Assembly (NCBI GenBank): GCA_034769895.1
Contig: CM068372.1
Location: forward strand, 372,205,258 to 372,269,257
Direction: 5' to 3'
Length of the DNA: 64,000 nt
Source: Magicicada septendecula
Taxonomy: Eukaryota; Arthropoda; Insecta; Hemiptera; Cicadidae
Positions within the stretch are counted from its first letter, which is position 1. Each line of letters begins with the position of its first letter. The translations under genes were made by a program, and so were the position numbers. Positions 1-12,173 of the stretch are shown here, in pieces. A model generated the notes under the pieces. That model searched no databases. It worked only from the letters and a program-made list of their open reading frames with translations, and was not told the DNA's origin.

Positions 1-70
<70 letters not shown>
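1..70. repeat. (CA)n microsatellite
   Basis: A pure CA dinucleotide run opens the window. The sequence right after it (from 71) also follows shorter CA tracts at about 21428 and 32654, so this microsatellite is an internal part of the interspersed repeat called family X here. Confidence 0.97.
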
Positions 71-72
<2 letters not shown>

Positions 73-235
73 TCACGTTATTTCTGGCCTCACTCATGTT
101 TATTTTCTTACGTTTGCACGCTTTTTAAATGGAAAGTGCCGAAACCCACACCAACTTAACGCGTGCAAGCCGAAAAAATGGACATCAATTTGCTTACTGG
201 CGAAGCTAGTAGTTAATGAATGGGTAGGCAAAAAT
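71..235 (+). repeat. Family X repeat, module after the CA tract
   Basis: This stretch closely matches 21437-21560 and 32695-32830, each time just after a CA run. Similarity fades after about 200. It is a fragment: the full copies at 20747-21954 and 31971-33540 have flanking parts that are missing or displaced here. Confidence 0.8.
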
Positions 236-1019
236 CTTATCTTAAATTTTTTTTAAGGAATCACTAAAAGGACGGTGGGTCAAATCGGACGCTGAGGTAG
301 AGTTTGCTGTATCCGAATGGTTCCACAAACAGCCGTAAGAATTTTACTAGCAGGGAATCTACAGGTTAGCGCAACAGTGGAACTCATGTCTTAATGTTAT
401 TGGAGACTTCTTTTAAAATCGTTGAATAAAAAATGCTTTACGGCTCTATACGTGTTTCTATTGAACAATCCTTGTATTAGTCATACACAATAATACAACT
501 GATTGAACTTCAAATTTTTAAACTTGATTAGTTTCTATATATATGTTTAATGTTACAAATAATTCAAATAACAATCTTGATCATCTGTTAGTTCAGCGGA
601 ATAACAGTGACACTTTTAATAACCGCATAAAATAAACACTTAGAAACAACACAGGCGCTTTAACTTAACTGTTTGGACCACAGAAGTGAGGCATGCCTCA
701 ACGCTCTATGTGTACAGCGCGGGACAATCCCCCTCCCTTCACTTCCCTATCACATCACTACATTGCTTACATACGATGTATACAAAAAACGCTGAGGCAA
801 GTTCAGGTTGCCTCATTCGCTTTAAACGAACTATGCCGAATCTCACCTGTCACCATCTAGCGGTCGCTCAATAAAGCACGTTTCGGTTTAATAAATTTGA
901 CAGTCGCAGTAACAGTGTATAATCTTTACGTTATGTAGTTCATACGTATGTATAATTTTTATTCTATAGAATTTTTTAGGGTAGGCATTGCCTCAATTGC
1001 CTCCATGTAACTTCGCCAC
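236..1019. other. AT-rich DNA, no gene recognised
   Basis: No ORF with a recognisable domain is present. Short ORFs at 686-874 and 976-1263 have no family signature. The sequence just before 1020 read on the minus strand starts CAGTGGCGAAG, which resembles the end of a hAT element, but no matching opposite end or 8-bp duplication was found. Confidence 0.5.
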
Positions 1020-1330
1020 TGATATATATGTGTACAACGTTATCGGCAACAAAGAAGTAGTTTTTGTTAAAATTCCTTCCCGGGATATTTGGCTGTAGTC
1101 CAATGTTTTCTACAAAACCAGACATTTCGGCAATGCCATCGACTTCCATCATCAGTGAAAATCGAGTGCGATAACGTGAGGTGGTATACGTTAGTGACCA
1201 CAGTACTGTGGTTAAGGCTGAAGCAGTAAGTAGAAAGAAGTAGCTTCTTTGGTAATATTTCATTTCGAAAATGATTTTAAATATAAATCTTAGAATATGG
1301 AAGTCATGTATGGTTCTCCATACCGATATT
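1020..1330 (+). repeat. Family X repeat, rearranged pieces
   Basis: About 1028-1065 resembles 21222-21260, which precedes the CA tract in full copies. About 1273-1325 matches the family X right end, including the GTATGG/CCATAC hairpin at about 21937 and 33523. Relative to intact copies the module order is shuffled, and the 200 bp between the two pieces are unrelated to the other copies. Confidence 0.7.
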
Positions 1331-2539
1331 AATACTCTTGGCTAATCCAAGATAGAAAAGTGTGGAAATAATTGACATGTATATATATCTAGTATAATTA
1401 GTTATTTGACACTAATTTGTTTGAAGTCAAATCATTTCATAATACCGAGTGAGGTCATAAGTCAGGAAAACATAAGTTTTTGCTGAGAATCCATTCACTT
1501 CTTGTTCATGATAAATTTTATTGTACATATTTTTTATACTAATGTACAATACTGATTTAGTGTGTTATTTATAACTGTTGTTTTTTATCTTTTTTATTGT
1601 TTGATTTTGTTTTCTAATTATAAGTATAATACTACTGATTATTATATGTATGTTAAGTATATAAAAATTTTACAAATAAAAAACTTAGTGTTCCGAATCA
1701 GTAGTATTATACTTATAAGTAGTTAATCAACAGACACGTCATGGATAATAAAATCCAAGAATTTGTTTTCTCTTTGGTGGAGAATTTTAAAGTTTTTGTT
1801 TGTTTGTTAATGTTTCATGCTTAATTATTTTGTAAGATTTTTACATATACAATATATTTTGGTTAATTTTTCAATTGGCTAATTGGATTCCACAGTACAT
1901 ACATGAATTTTCGAATTAGAATTTCAGAATGTGTTTAAGATTGTAATTGATGATTTGACACCATACAATCATGCCCTGAGCTATATGTTTTTGTTTATAT
2001 TATTTTATGTATTTATGCTGGAAAGTGGTTATCAATTGCACCAGTCAAATCATTATACCGACAATGAAAGTATTTTGCAATTCCTTGGGTAATAACAAGG
2101 AACCGTCATTACTTGATCGTATTTCTATATTTAAAAGTCACAGTGAAGACTGGCTATCGTTTGGTACCCATTAGATGTGCTATAATTGAAAATAAAACAT
2201 CTATATAAGATACATGAACACTTACAAATTATGATCCTGTGTGTGTGTGAGCGAGCGAGCGAGCGTGCGCGCATGCGCCTATGTGATGAGACGTATCAAC
2301 TGTTACATTGGGTCATGCCTGGAGTGGCATGATGAATTTTTCAAGCTTCATGCATTTTTTTGATACCCTGTGAAACTAATCTTCTGTGGAAATGCGTGTA
2401 TTTTTCTGCTTGCAAATACATAAATGTATAAATCCAAATGTGTAGCTGTATTAAAATGTGATAAATGTTTTCTGCACTTTAATTATTGCTCAATATGAGC
2501 CAAGGGGGAGAGGAGTAGTGTATAATATTTAATTACTCA
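1331..2539. other. AT-rich spacer, no gene recognised
   Basis: Long AT-rich DNA without a supported coding region. It contains a perfect 23-bp inverted repeat (1618-1718, listed separately) and a short GT/GAGC low-complexity stretch near 2238-2275. Confidence 0.6.
1618..1718. repeat. 23-bp perfect inverted repeat with 55-bp spacer
   Basis: The arm at 1618-1640 (TTATAAGTATAATACTACTG...) is the exact reverse complement of 1696-1718. The AT-rich spacer codes for nothing visible. It could be a small foldback element or a hairpin; no flanking duplication was identified. Confidence 0.8.
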
Positions 2540-3134
2540 TATATATATATATATATATATTTTTAATATTTGTAAAGACTTTACCTCAAAATGTTTACTC
2601 CTTATTTGGAACATGTTTCGGGAAGCCTTGTGTTCCCATCTTCAGCCTTCCTGATTTTGAACCTTGTGAGGTACTTGTTTGTTGGTTGTCTGTTGCTGTG
2701 GTTTACTGTTGGCTTCTGGTGCTTTAAATTGGTATTATTGTGTGTGATTGTGGTGTATATATTAGTATTTTGTGTATTTTCTATGTTGAGTGCTTTGAAA
2801 ATTGTTTCGTGTTTTGTATTGATTTGTATTTGCTCAGGTATTAGTTTGTTTTGTTTGTAAACTAATACCTGAGCAAATACAAATCAATACAAAACACGAC
2901 ACAATTTTCAAAGCACTCAACAGAAAATACCCAAAATTCTAATATATACACCACAATCACACACAATAATACCAATTTAAAGCACCAGAAGCCAACAGTA
3001 AACCACAGCAACAGACAACCAACACACAAGTACCTTCACAAGGTTCAAAATCAGGAAGGCTGAAGACGGGAGCACAAGGCTTCCCAAAACATGTTCCAAA
3101 TAATTACTACACATCTTGAGGTAAAGTCTTTATA

Positions 3135-3166
<32 letters not shown>
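2540..3166. mobile_element. Penelope-like element tail, head-to-head inverted repeat 1
   Basis: 2561-2860 and 2862-3150 are imperfect reverse complements meeting at a short palindromic centre near 2860, with (TA)n tracts outside both arms. The arms are homologous to inverted repeat 2 next door, whose coding strand carries the tail of a PLE endonuclease. ORFs read outward through the arms, rich in F, L, V and C, are antisense artefacts. Only the 3' part of a PLE is present; no reverse transcriptase is visible. Confidence 0.7.
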
Positions 3167-3655
3167 TCAGTCACTTTCTGCTACAGTCCGTTTCTTGATG
3201 TATATAATACATTTAATATTTATAATGAATTTACCTCAAGATATTTTTTTCCTTATTAGGACGATGTTTTGAGAGCTTCCGTTCTCTCATCTTCAGCCTT
3301 CGGGATCTTGCATCTGGTAAAGTATTTGTGTGTTGGCTGGATGCTATTAAGGTTTCTTGTTGGTCTCTGGTATTTTAAAGTCGTATTATTGTGTGTGATT
3401 GTGATATATGTATTTGTATTTTGTGTATTTTCGATGTTGAGTGCTTTGAATATTGTGTCATGTTTTGTATTGATTTGTATTTGTTCAGGTATTAGTTTGT
3501 TTTGTGTTTTATGTTTGTATATTTGTAAATTTTCCCAAATGTTCATTATGGTGCCTTTGTGTGGTATATGTTTTATTAGTGTCATATTGGTTGTCTGGGA
3601 ATTTGTGTCCTGTGTTTATTGCATGTGTGGCTAAATTGGATTCTATAACCAGAAA

Positions 3656-3960
3656 TATATAAATCCAATTTAGCCACACATGCAATAAACACAGGACACG
3701 AATTCCCAGACGTAACCAATATGACACTAATAAAACATATACCACACAAAGGCACCATAATGAACATTTGGGAAAATTTACAAATATACAAACATAAAAC
3801 ACAAAACAAACTAATACCTGAACAAATACAAAACATAACACAATATTCAAAGCACTCAACATCGAAACTACACAAAATACAAATACATATACCACATCAC
3901 ACACAAAATACGACTTTAAAATACCAGAGACCAACAAGAAACCTTAATAGCATCCAGCCA
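3656..3960 (+). pseudogene. PLE GIY-YIG endonuclease, C-terminal remnant
   Basis: The plus-strand frame encodes a tail with HAINTGHEFPD followed about 20 residues later by KGTIMNIWENLQIYKHKT. This spacing (T/GH block, then KG...N.WE..IYKH) is the C-terminal signature of the GIY-YIG endonuclease of Penelope-like elements. A related IYKH tail occurs at 54790-54900. The GIY-YIG catalytic core and reverse transcriptase are absent, so this is a truncated non-functional end. Assignment rests on recalled family motifs. Confidence 0.65.
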
Positions 3961-4348
3961 ACACACAAATACAGTGAAACTTCGCTAATTCGGACTTCAC
4001 TAATTCGGAATTTCTATAATTCGGACTGGGGGTTCTCAGTACTGTAATTTATACATACATATGTAAAAATTCAAAATCAAGTGCAGATTTAGCCTACTTG
4101 AGAAGAGAAAGGCCGGAAATACTGTACATAGTGTATTTCCATGAACTGGGATTATTAATTGGTAGGTCAGCGATAACGAAAAGCAGTGTGTACATTTCCT
4201 GGAAATTCTGAACAGTAATTTACAATTCATAACAACGGATATGACTCATACAGACTTTCACATTTGTCATCATTGTGAACGTTCGTCCCATAGCCAGTCA
4301 CTTTACGTTTTGACTCCGTAGTGTTCGTACCTTTTACTGTGTTCAAAA

Positions 4349-6078
4349 ATGAGTAAATGTGGTTTGTATAAATCGCTCACGATAGAACAAAAGATAGAAG
4401 TTTTAAAATGTATTGACAAAGGTGATTCGGTTCAGAGTGTTTTACGTGATTTCGGTATCAGTAAATCGACATTTTACGATATTAAAAAAAGCAGATCAGC
4501 AATTGCAAATTTTTCATTGAATAGAGACTTTGATAGTGCCAGTGAAATTAAGCGAAAACGGATGACTCCTACCAAAACATCTGACATTGACGAAGCTGTT
4601 TGGACGTGGTATAAACAACAATGAGCTGCTGGTGTACTGATCCGTGGGATAGAATTGCAGACTGCTGCTGAACGTTTTGCTACTCGATTTCAACACAAAG
4701 ATTTTAAGGCAAGTACAGGGTGGATGTTTAGATTTAGAAATCGACATGGCATAGCAAACCGATCAATTTGTGGAGAACTTTTAAGTGCAGATCATGAAGC
4801 TGTTCAACCATATAAGGATAAATTACAAAAGATTATTAATGATAATGAACTTGAACCGTGGCAAATCTACAATGCTGATGAGACGGGATTGTTTTGGAAG
4901 GCAATGCCAAAAAATACACAATCGAGTAAAAAAGAAACCCGTACACCTGGACATAAAATAATAAAATGAGGCTGTCTGCATTACTGTGTGCCAATTTCGA
5001 TGGTACGCATAAATAAAAATCTGTCATTGTAGGAAAATCTGAAAATCCAAGAGCAATGAAGAACATAAATGAGACTGATCTTCCTGTGATTTATAAAGCT
5101 CACAGAAACGCGTGGTTCAGCTGTGAAATTTTCAGTTCTTGGTTTCATAACAATTTTATTCCATCAGTCACAACATTTCAGATGAAAGAAAAAAATGTTG
5201 CTAGGGAAGAAGTTAAAGCAGTGTTGTTATTGGACAATGCTCCAGTGCATCCTGCAGAGGACATTTTACGAAGTGATAATGGAAAAATAAAATGTCTATT
5301 CATGCCTCCTAATACATCGGCACTAATACAACCAATGGACCAAGGAGTAATCTATAGTTGCAAACGGCTGTACAGAAAGAAACAGCTACAAGACTGTCTC
5401 GTATTTTTTGAAGATGAAGAGGGTTGCAGTACCAGTTTAGGTGAAACAGACTTTAATCAATATGAAAAATTACAACATAAAAAATGCTTTATTTAACTGG
5501 GCTTCAAGTTGGAAGGAGGTGAAAGCCACAACAATTGCTAATTCTTGGAAAAAACTCTTAACCCTGAAGATAACGAAGAAGAGGATTTTAATGGAATTGA
5601 AAGAGGAAGATGAAGAATCTTAATCAATAAGGGAATATTGAGATTCATACCCTCAATAACCCTTATAGATGGTTACAGAAATATTTTAGAAAATGCAGGA
5701 GAACATGAGACAAACACGGAAAATATTCAAGGGTGGCTGGATGAAGACGCTAGTGAGGTAGGGTACGTTGTGCAGTCGGAAGAAGAAATAGCTGCTACTA
5801 TAGAAGGTCGCCAAACTAAGGGACTGATGACAGATGATCAAAATGGCCATGATGATGACGATGAGGAAGAAAACGATCACGAAGAAAGTGAGAGTGTTAA
5901 AATAAGTGATGCAATAAAAAACGTACAATCCTTGTTGAAGTTCGTAGAAATACCTGCAAACTCTGACTTAAGCAAATATTTTTTTGTTTTAAGTGAAATG
6001 AAACAGGATTTTGTGAGGAAACAGCTAAAAACAAAATACACGCAGAAAAAAGTTAGTGATTTTTTTAAGAATCTGTAG
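4349..6078 (+). pseudogene. Tigger/pogo transposase, broken
   Basis: A cut-and-paste transposase with a CENP-B-type DNA-binding region and a DDE catalytic core. The start at 4349 gives MSKCGLYKSLTIEQKIEVLK, a typical helix-turn-helix opening. Catalytic blocks follow: YNADETGLFW (near 4870), LLLDNAPVHP (near 5230) and IQPMDQGVI (near 5330), giving the three acidic positions. The end is acidic (DDDDEEENDHEES). It is broken by an in-frame TGA at 4622-4624, a frameshift near 4960, a stop near 5030, and a frameshift near 5490. All domains are in order, so it is a complete but inactive copy. Confidence 0.9.
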
Positions 6079-7156
6079 GCTTGCTATACTATTATTAAAA
6101 CTTCTTTGGTACTGACGTTTGTACTGAAAGGGAAACAACGTTGCCAAACTCTGACCACGTGACTTCTACAAGTTGATAAACACGAAACAATGATTCACAT
6201 ACAAACAACTTACAACACATTCACGCTCAAGGTCATTTAATACGGCTTTTCAAGACAAAACAGTTTACTTTTAAAACATGATATGATATCTCTTAATGTA
6301 CTTTTAATTACAGTAAGACATCCAGAGATGCTTTTGTAGTGAAGTCGCGTAGCTTATATCGTAGTGAATACGATTATTTAATGTATGGTTGCAATAACAT
6401 GTACGTATTATACTGTACATTACCTTAATCATAGTGCACACTAATCTGTTCACAATCGCGTAAAAAATCTTTTATTTTGTGAAATGACATGAACCGTGTT
6501 ACGCAAATTCTAGTTAAGTACAACTCTGGTAATATGAGATCTTACTTAATATTTTGGTATGGATTTAATATCATAATAATTTATTCGAAAAACGTGATAA
6601 ATAATTACTCTATTATTATATCATGAACTTAATAAATACAGATAATTTGGTATTAAGGAAGCATAAATATTTGCGAATTCTTCATAAATGAAACTGCGTA
6701 TAAAATAGTGAAATATTAATTTATAATTGATAGAAATTGTAATATTGGACTATAATATTTCGTTTGTTAATTTTTGTTTAGTTAAAGATTAAATTAAATA
6801 CTTTTATATTGCAATTTTATATTTAACATTACTTCTAACATTAAACAAAATAAAAACTTATGTTTATAATGGGTGAACTCCACTTAATGTAGAATCACTA
6901 TCTTCAGATTCAACTGATTCACTGTCACTCGAACAATTCACAGAAATGATCAAATTTTCTACCTGCTGTTCCGCTATACCTTCATTTTTCCAAGCGTCTT
7001 CAATAACTGACTTGGTGTGTTCGACTACCTTCTTCCAGTCTTCTCCAGTAATCATTTGCATGGCTTCATTTGTTAATTTTTCTACTTTAGTCATCGTGAA
7101 TTTTGTATTATTTATGGCAACGTATTTTTTAACCCTGGCCCATATTAGTTCTATGG

Positions 7157-9779
7157 CAAGGCTGCCCAGCCTTTTTAACAGTTGGGCAAAATTGATGATT
7201 CAAAAATCACAGGCGGGCCACTGACCACTGACGGTTCCTATGTTTGTTACTTTTGATAACAATAAGCCTTAAATTAAGGTATTGTGCAACAAAAGAAATG
7301 CAACATTCTGAAATTGTCGTTTATTAAAATAAAATAAATAGCATCTTCTGCCAAATAAAGAAACAAAATTAACAAAAATCAAAATCTAAATAATTGGTAC
7401 AATTAATGTGATTTCTGAAATTGTTTCTGTTTTAATAATTTTCCTATGTTAGGTGTCAGATCAGATGTTGACAGTAACAACAAATCAGAAATATGTTGCC
7501 CAGTTAGAGATATGCGGTATTTTTTTTTTATATAATTAAATTTGAAAAAATCTTTTCACAAACATATGTTGATCCGAAACTACTTAAAAATTGAAAGGCC
7601 AGGTCAGTTATTGCAGGAAAGTCTTCTTGTGGCACCAATTTCCAGAAATCTACAAATTCTTCTGAAGAAGTTTGTGACTTTGAAGATATTTTTTCTGCAA
7701 AAAAGGTTTTTTAGTGCAGAATGATTTTGCAGTTCAGTGAGTTCCAACTGAATATTGGTAGGATAACTGATTATTTCAGTCAAACTGATTGTAAAAGGAT
7801 TCACAAAAATTTGTAAATTTTCTTTTATACTTTCGAAGTCCTGGAATCTGCTCTCAAACGACTGTAATAGGCATCTAATTTTAGATTCGTACTTAGTACA
7901 ATTGATAGTGGCGATATTGAGCTTCTCTTTCAAATCTTTGAGTGTGGGAAAAAGGTCAATATTTTCGTTGGCTAAATTAATTAAAAACAGATTTAATTTA
8001 GCTTTGAATCCGCTTATCAAAGTAAACATAGTCGGAAGTGAACAATCTTTGCCTTGTAATTTGAGGTTTAAAATATTGAGGTAATTAGTAATGTCAACAA
8101 GAAATGCAAGATCACTCAACCAGGATTTATTTTTCAGTAAATCAGTTTCCAAAGGTAACGCCCTTTTTTCCTCTAAAAATTCCAACACCTGCTCTCTCAA
8201 GTTGAAGAAATGTTTCAACATGTTGCCGCTTGAAAGCCATCGCACAGCGCAGTACAGTTGTAACTCTCCATATTCGCTGATATCTTCTTCAAATAAAACC
8301 CTGAATTGACGTCTGTGAAGAGCTTTTGCACGTATGTAATTTATGCAGCGTACTACCGGGTCCATAATATCGTCCAACTTCATGTCCTTTGCACACAACG
8401 CTTCCTGGTGGATGATGCAATGATACGAAAATATTTTTCGATCCAAGTAATTTTGTAACAAAGCTACGCAACCATTTTTTCCCCCGGTCATTGCAGGTGC
8501 ACCATCAGTGCAAATACAGTAGATTTCATTTTGTCCCATGGTAAAGCCTTTTTTTCAACGCATTCCTTAATTTTCGTAAAAATGTCTTTTCCTTGGGTTG
8601 TAGTTTCCAGCTGACATAATTCTAGTAAATCTTGAAATACATTCCAGTGTTCATCAATGCAACGAACAAAAATAGCCAACTGAGATCTACTCGTTAAATC
8701 GCAAGTTTCATCTAACGCCAACGAAAAGTATTTGCACTTTGTTACGATCTCTTGGATCTGGTCGCTGATATCAACTGACATCTCCTCCACCCGTCTCGTA
8801 ACAGTGTTTCGTGAAAGTGAAAGACTGTCGGCTTTAGCTTTGACGTTTTGGTCATTACAATTTTGTGCAAAGATTGTCAAAGCCTTTTTAACAATTTCTC
8901 CATCAGAAAAAGGCTTCTTCATTTTCGCTAAAAGCAAAGAAATCTCGTAAGATGTTTTGATCATAGATTCAAGCTCGTCGTGCCTTTTAACGAAAATATT
9001 CTGTTGGTTGAATAGTTCCCGTTTCTTTTTCTTTAAAAAATCTTCTCTGATGGCACTACCAACAGGATACTCTTTTTCAAAATTATTATGATTTTGCATA
9101 TAATGACTTTCTAAATTATATTTTTTTGCAACAGCTACTGTAGTAAAGCAAAGTAAACATATGGGTTTCTGCGCCTTGCTTTCAGTAAAACAATATTTCT
9201 TTTCCCATTCATCATGAAAAACACGGTACCGGTAGGACTCTGTCGATTTCGACGTAAGACTTACTTGATTTGCTGTGAGCCATACTGTAACAAACAGCAT
9301 TTTTTACTTTACTTCCTGAATACCTAATGTGAAAACTTGTAATCAAGTTTATTGTGGGGAAAACTTAAAATTAGGTAATAATGAATAACATACCTTTGAA
9401 TGCCAAAGTAAACACTTCTTGTTGTTTTTAACAAAAACTGACCAGGTATATCCAGTGTTTGATGCAGTACGATCTTTAAAATCACAAATTAAAACACTTA
9501 GGTACATAACTTTCAAGGAAGATAATTAAAAACTGCAACTGTAAATAAATATGCGCGCGAACTCGCTCCGACTGGTTCTCGAAACACAAAGGGACTATGA
9601 CCTTCCGAGCGGGACAGCCAACAATCGCGTGACCGCGCGCAACGCGCATCACTTGTTGTTTCCGCGGCGCGCGACACTTTTTCAACTTGGCGGGAATTTT
9701 GAAACTTGCTCACGCGGGCCATTTATAATTCGTTCGCGGGCCACATTGTGGCCCGCGGGCCTGGGGTTGGGCAGCCTTG
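7157..9779 (-). mobile_element. hAT transposon 1, 8-bp duplication
   Basis: Both ends carry the inverted repeat CAAGGCTGCCCA (7157 onward, complement ending at 9779). The 8-bp duplication TTCTATGG flanks it exactly at 7149-7156 and 9780-9787, which defines hAT. Length is 2623 bp. GC is higher near 9550-9770, unlike the AT-rich surroundings. It splits the DD82E transposase gene. Confidence 0.97.
7403..9300 (-). pseudogene. hAT transposase (GTF2IRD2/SCAND3-like), frameshifted
   Basis: Translation from 9300 gives an N-terminal C..C...H-type zinc-finger region (ICLLCFTTVAVAKK then SHYMQNHNN), the hAT RNase H-like fold with LALDETCDLTSRSQLAIF, then ICTDGAPAMTG, HCIIHQEALCAK and VRWLSSGNML. The dimerisation end lies near 7530-7660 with FWKLVPQEDFP and STYVCEKIFS. 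The stop is at 7403-7405. Frame breaks near 8530, 7690 and 7540 disable it, but order and spacing are complete. Domesticated relatives of this hAT group exist in vertebrates; nothing suggests domestication here. Confidence 0.9.
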
Positions 9780-11417
9780 TTCTATGGCGTTAAAGTGACA
9801 ATGATATGGAGGCAACCGGATGACTTTATGACCGTAACTTTCAGCCAACTCGTCAACAATATACACAGGAAACTTTGGTTTATTAAATAGTACTAATTCC
9901 ATCAACTCAGCCTTTTTCATATCCTCTGTCAATGGAATGTTTCGACGTTTTAACCTTTCAACCATCTCTTCTTTTTTTGAAGCCATTGTTGGAGCCTTGT
10001 CTTTAATCACTGAATGATATGGGGCATTGTCCATCACGATCACTGAATTGGGAGGAATATTCTTTAACAGGAATTCTTCAAACCATGTTTTAAATTTGTT
10101 GTGATTCATTTCTTTGTGATAGTCAGAAGTCTTTTTCGATTTAAATACATAGAGGCAATTGGGAATAAACCCCTGAGAATTTTCGGCGTGGATAATTATA
10201 AGTCTTCCACCTTTTCCAGTTCGCACTGGCATAGTTCCCGCCATAGAATCATCCGACCAACACTTTTTTAAAGAATGTCCTGCGTTCACCCATGTTTCGT
10301 CAACCCACACGACGTTATTAAAATTTTCATTTATTACACCCCTAAGAAATCTACAGCGAGAAGCAACTTGTCTTGTTGCTCCATTAATACTTTTCTACCC
10401 GAAACGGTAGTAAATTTAAATCCCAAATTTTTAATTACGGACCGTAAAGACGAGTGGAGACCAGTGAAAAGCTCTGCATCATGAAGAGTAACTAGTAGCT
10501 TTTTTATTGTAGGATACTCTTTACGACTGTAATACTCATATACGTGGCGACGGATCCCATCTGCAAAAGCATCCAGATTAGTAACACGTTTTTCTATCCG
10601 TCTTTTTTTACCTGGTGTTTCCAGTTTAGAAGGGCCAGCTTCCTCGCTTTGTTTAAACTTCTCCTTACCTATCGTTACGACCGTATTTTTACTTATAGAG
10701 AGTGCAGCTGCTGTTCTATCAACAACTTGACTAACTGAAATCAGAGGCCCACCATGTTCCTTCTCTTTCTCGAAATAATCTCGTAGAGAACAAACGAATT
10801 CTCTGGACTGCCCTCTAATTGGTACTCCGCGACCGGAAATACGTGTTTTATCTTTTACCGGGTGTATTCACGGTCGACCACGCTTTTTCCCAGTTTCCTC
10901 ACTTTCAGGCATACCTTCTGTTTGAAAGTAAACGCGTATAGGTTAAAGCTGTTACGTATTTTAAAGAATTCAAAATTTAAGAATATAGATATTTATACAA
11001 ATTGTTTAAAATAAAAATCGCACACACAAAGTTCCATAAAATGACAAAATAAAGTATATTTATACTTAGGTAAAGATGTTATTTAAACATGCTTATGCCT
11101 ATTTAGTTAATAATAGATTCACACGTTTTCACTACACTTAGTTAATTAGTCAGAAATTAGTTAAGTAATTAGAAATTAGTTAGCAATAAACTTGTATCTG
11201 CAACACAACTATTAAGTATTAAACTAACGTACACCCACGAATAATCAAACAAGTGTAACCGAGAACACAGCACTCTTAACAAACAGACTTCGTTACATAG
11301 AACCTACACTAACAGTTCACTCTGTGGCGCGACATTCCACACTGGTTTTAATAACAGCACGTGTGGGACATACTGGCAACAGTGTGCGTTGCTACGGTTA
11401 CTGTTTACAGTTTTGAG

Positions 11418-12173
11418 CAGGCCCGGCCCAAGGGCCGGGCAAGCCGGGCGACTGCCCGGGGCGTCACTGTCAGAGGGGCGCTAAAAAGAGCCTCAAAAAA
11501 TAAATTTTAGAAAGTGTTTTCTACTGATTTTTTTGCTATATATTTCTGTAAACTAGCGTCAGTTGCATCATCTTCTTTTTCCACAATGGACAAAAGCGAA
11601 TTTCATAGTAGGCTACTAGCGCACGTGTTGTATGTTTAGCGCTGGATGGCGGGAACTTCGTGCAGACCATAACGTCAACGTGGCTTCAGGCGAAAGGAGC
11701 TTCTCAAAATTAAAATTAATTAAAAATTATTTGAGATCTAACATGTGTCAGAAGCACCTCGTGGGACTCGCCATGATGTCGATTGAGTTTGACATTCTCC
11801 AAGACATTGACATGGATGTCATTGTTAGAGACTTTGCAGATAAAAAAGCTCGGAAGGTTCTGCTATAATCATGTCACCATTAGTAGTGTTCAATAAATGT
11901 TGTTCGTTGTTGTTTTTGTTTATACATATACATACCGGTACATAAATAAAAAATGTGTAATGGATATCATGTGCATATTTTTTAAGTCCTACGTATTCCT
12001 GTATCATGCATTTTGAGAAACGAATTTGAGTATTAATTTTGCTCTTTGAAAAATGGGCTTTAAATTATTAAAACCACTGTAATAAAATGTAAACTACAGG
12101 CTAGGACTAGGTGGGGGGGGGGCATCAAAAAGTCACTTTGCCCGGGTGAAAATTTTGCCTTAGGCCGTCCCTG
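11418..12173 (+). mobile_element. hAT element 2, internally deleted, 8-bp duplication
   Basis: The 8-bp duplication GTTTTGAG is at 11410-11417 and 12174-12181. Ends are inverted with degeneracy: CAGGCCCGGCCCAAGG at the left, and on the minus strand CAGGGACGGCCTAAGG at the right. Only the C-terminal transposase region survives (11632-11868). It sits in the right end of the DD82E element. Confidence 0.93.
11632..11868 (+). pseudogene. hAT transposase C-terminal (dimerisation) remnant
   Basis: The reading frame has NVASGERSFSKLKLIKNYLR followed by L.GLAMMSIE, the conserved dimerisation block of ZMYM-type hAT transposases (usually S.ERSFSKLK.IK..LRS.M....L..LA..SIE). Catalytic and zinc-finger parts are deleted. 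The frame ends with TAA at 11866-11868. Confidence 0.85.

Larger units (their letters stand above)
6864..10912 (-). pseudogene. DD82E transposase, split by hAT 1
   Basis: Reading from 10912, a short K/R-rich leader precedes a helix-turn-helix part (SQVVDRTAAALSISKNTV) with stops. The catalytic region starts at about 10310: MWVDETWVNAGHS (first D), VIVMDNAPYHS (second D), then LPPYHCHFNAIE (E). I count 82 residues between the second D and this E, with a K/E-rich insertion between. hAT 1 cuts the gene right at this E; sequence resumes at 7156 with an IWARVKKYV block and ends at 6864 with an acidic serine-rich tail. A stop near 10860, frame breaks near 10320-10340 and the hAT make it dead. Tc1/mariner superfamily (DDE_3 fold) is secure. 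Confidence 0.85.

Noticed and set aside
2591-3634. Plus-strand ORFs rich in F, L, V and C that look like membrane proteins
   Set aside because: They are the antisense of PLE tail sequence in inverted repeats; the opposite strand gives the recognisable endonuclease tail.
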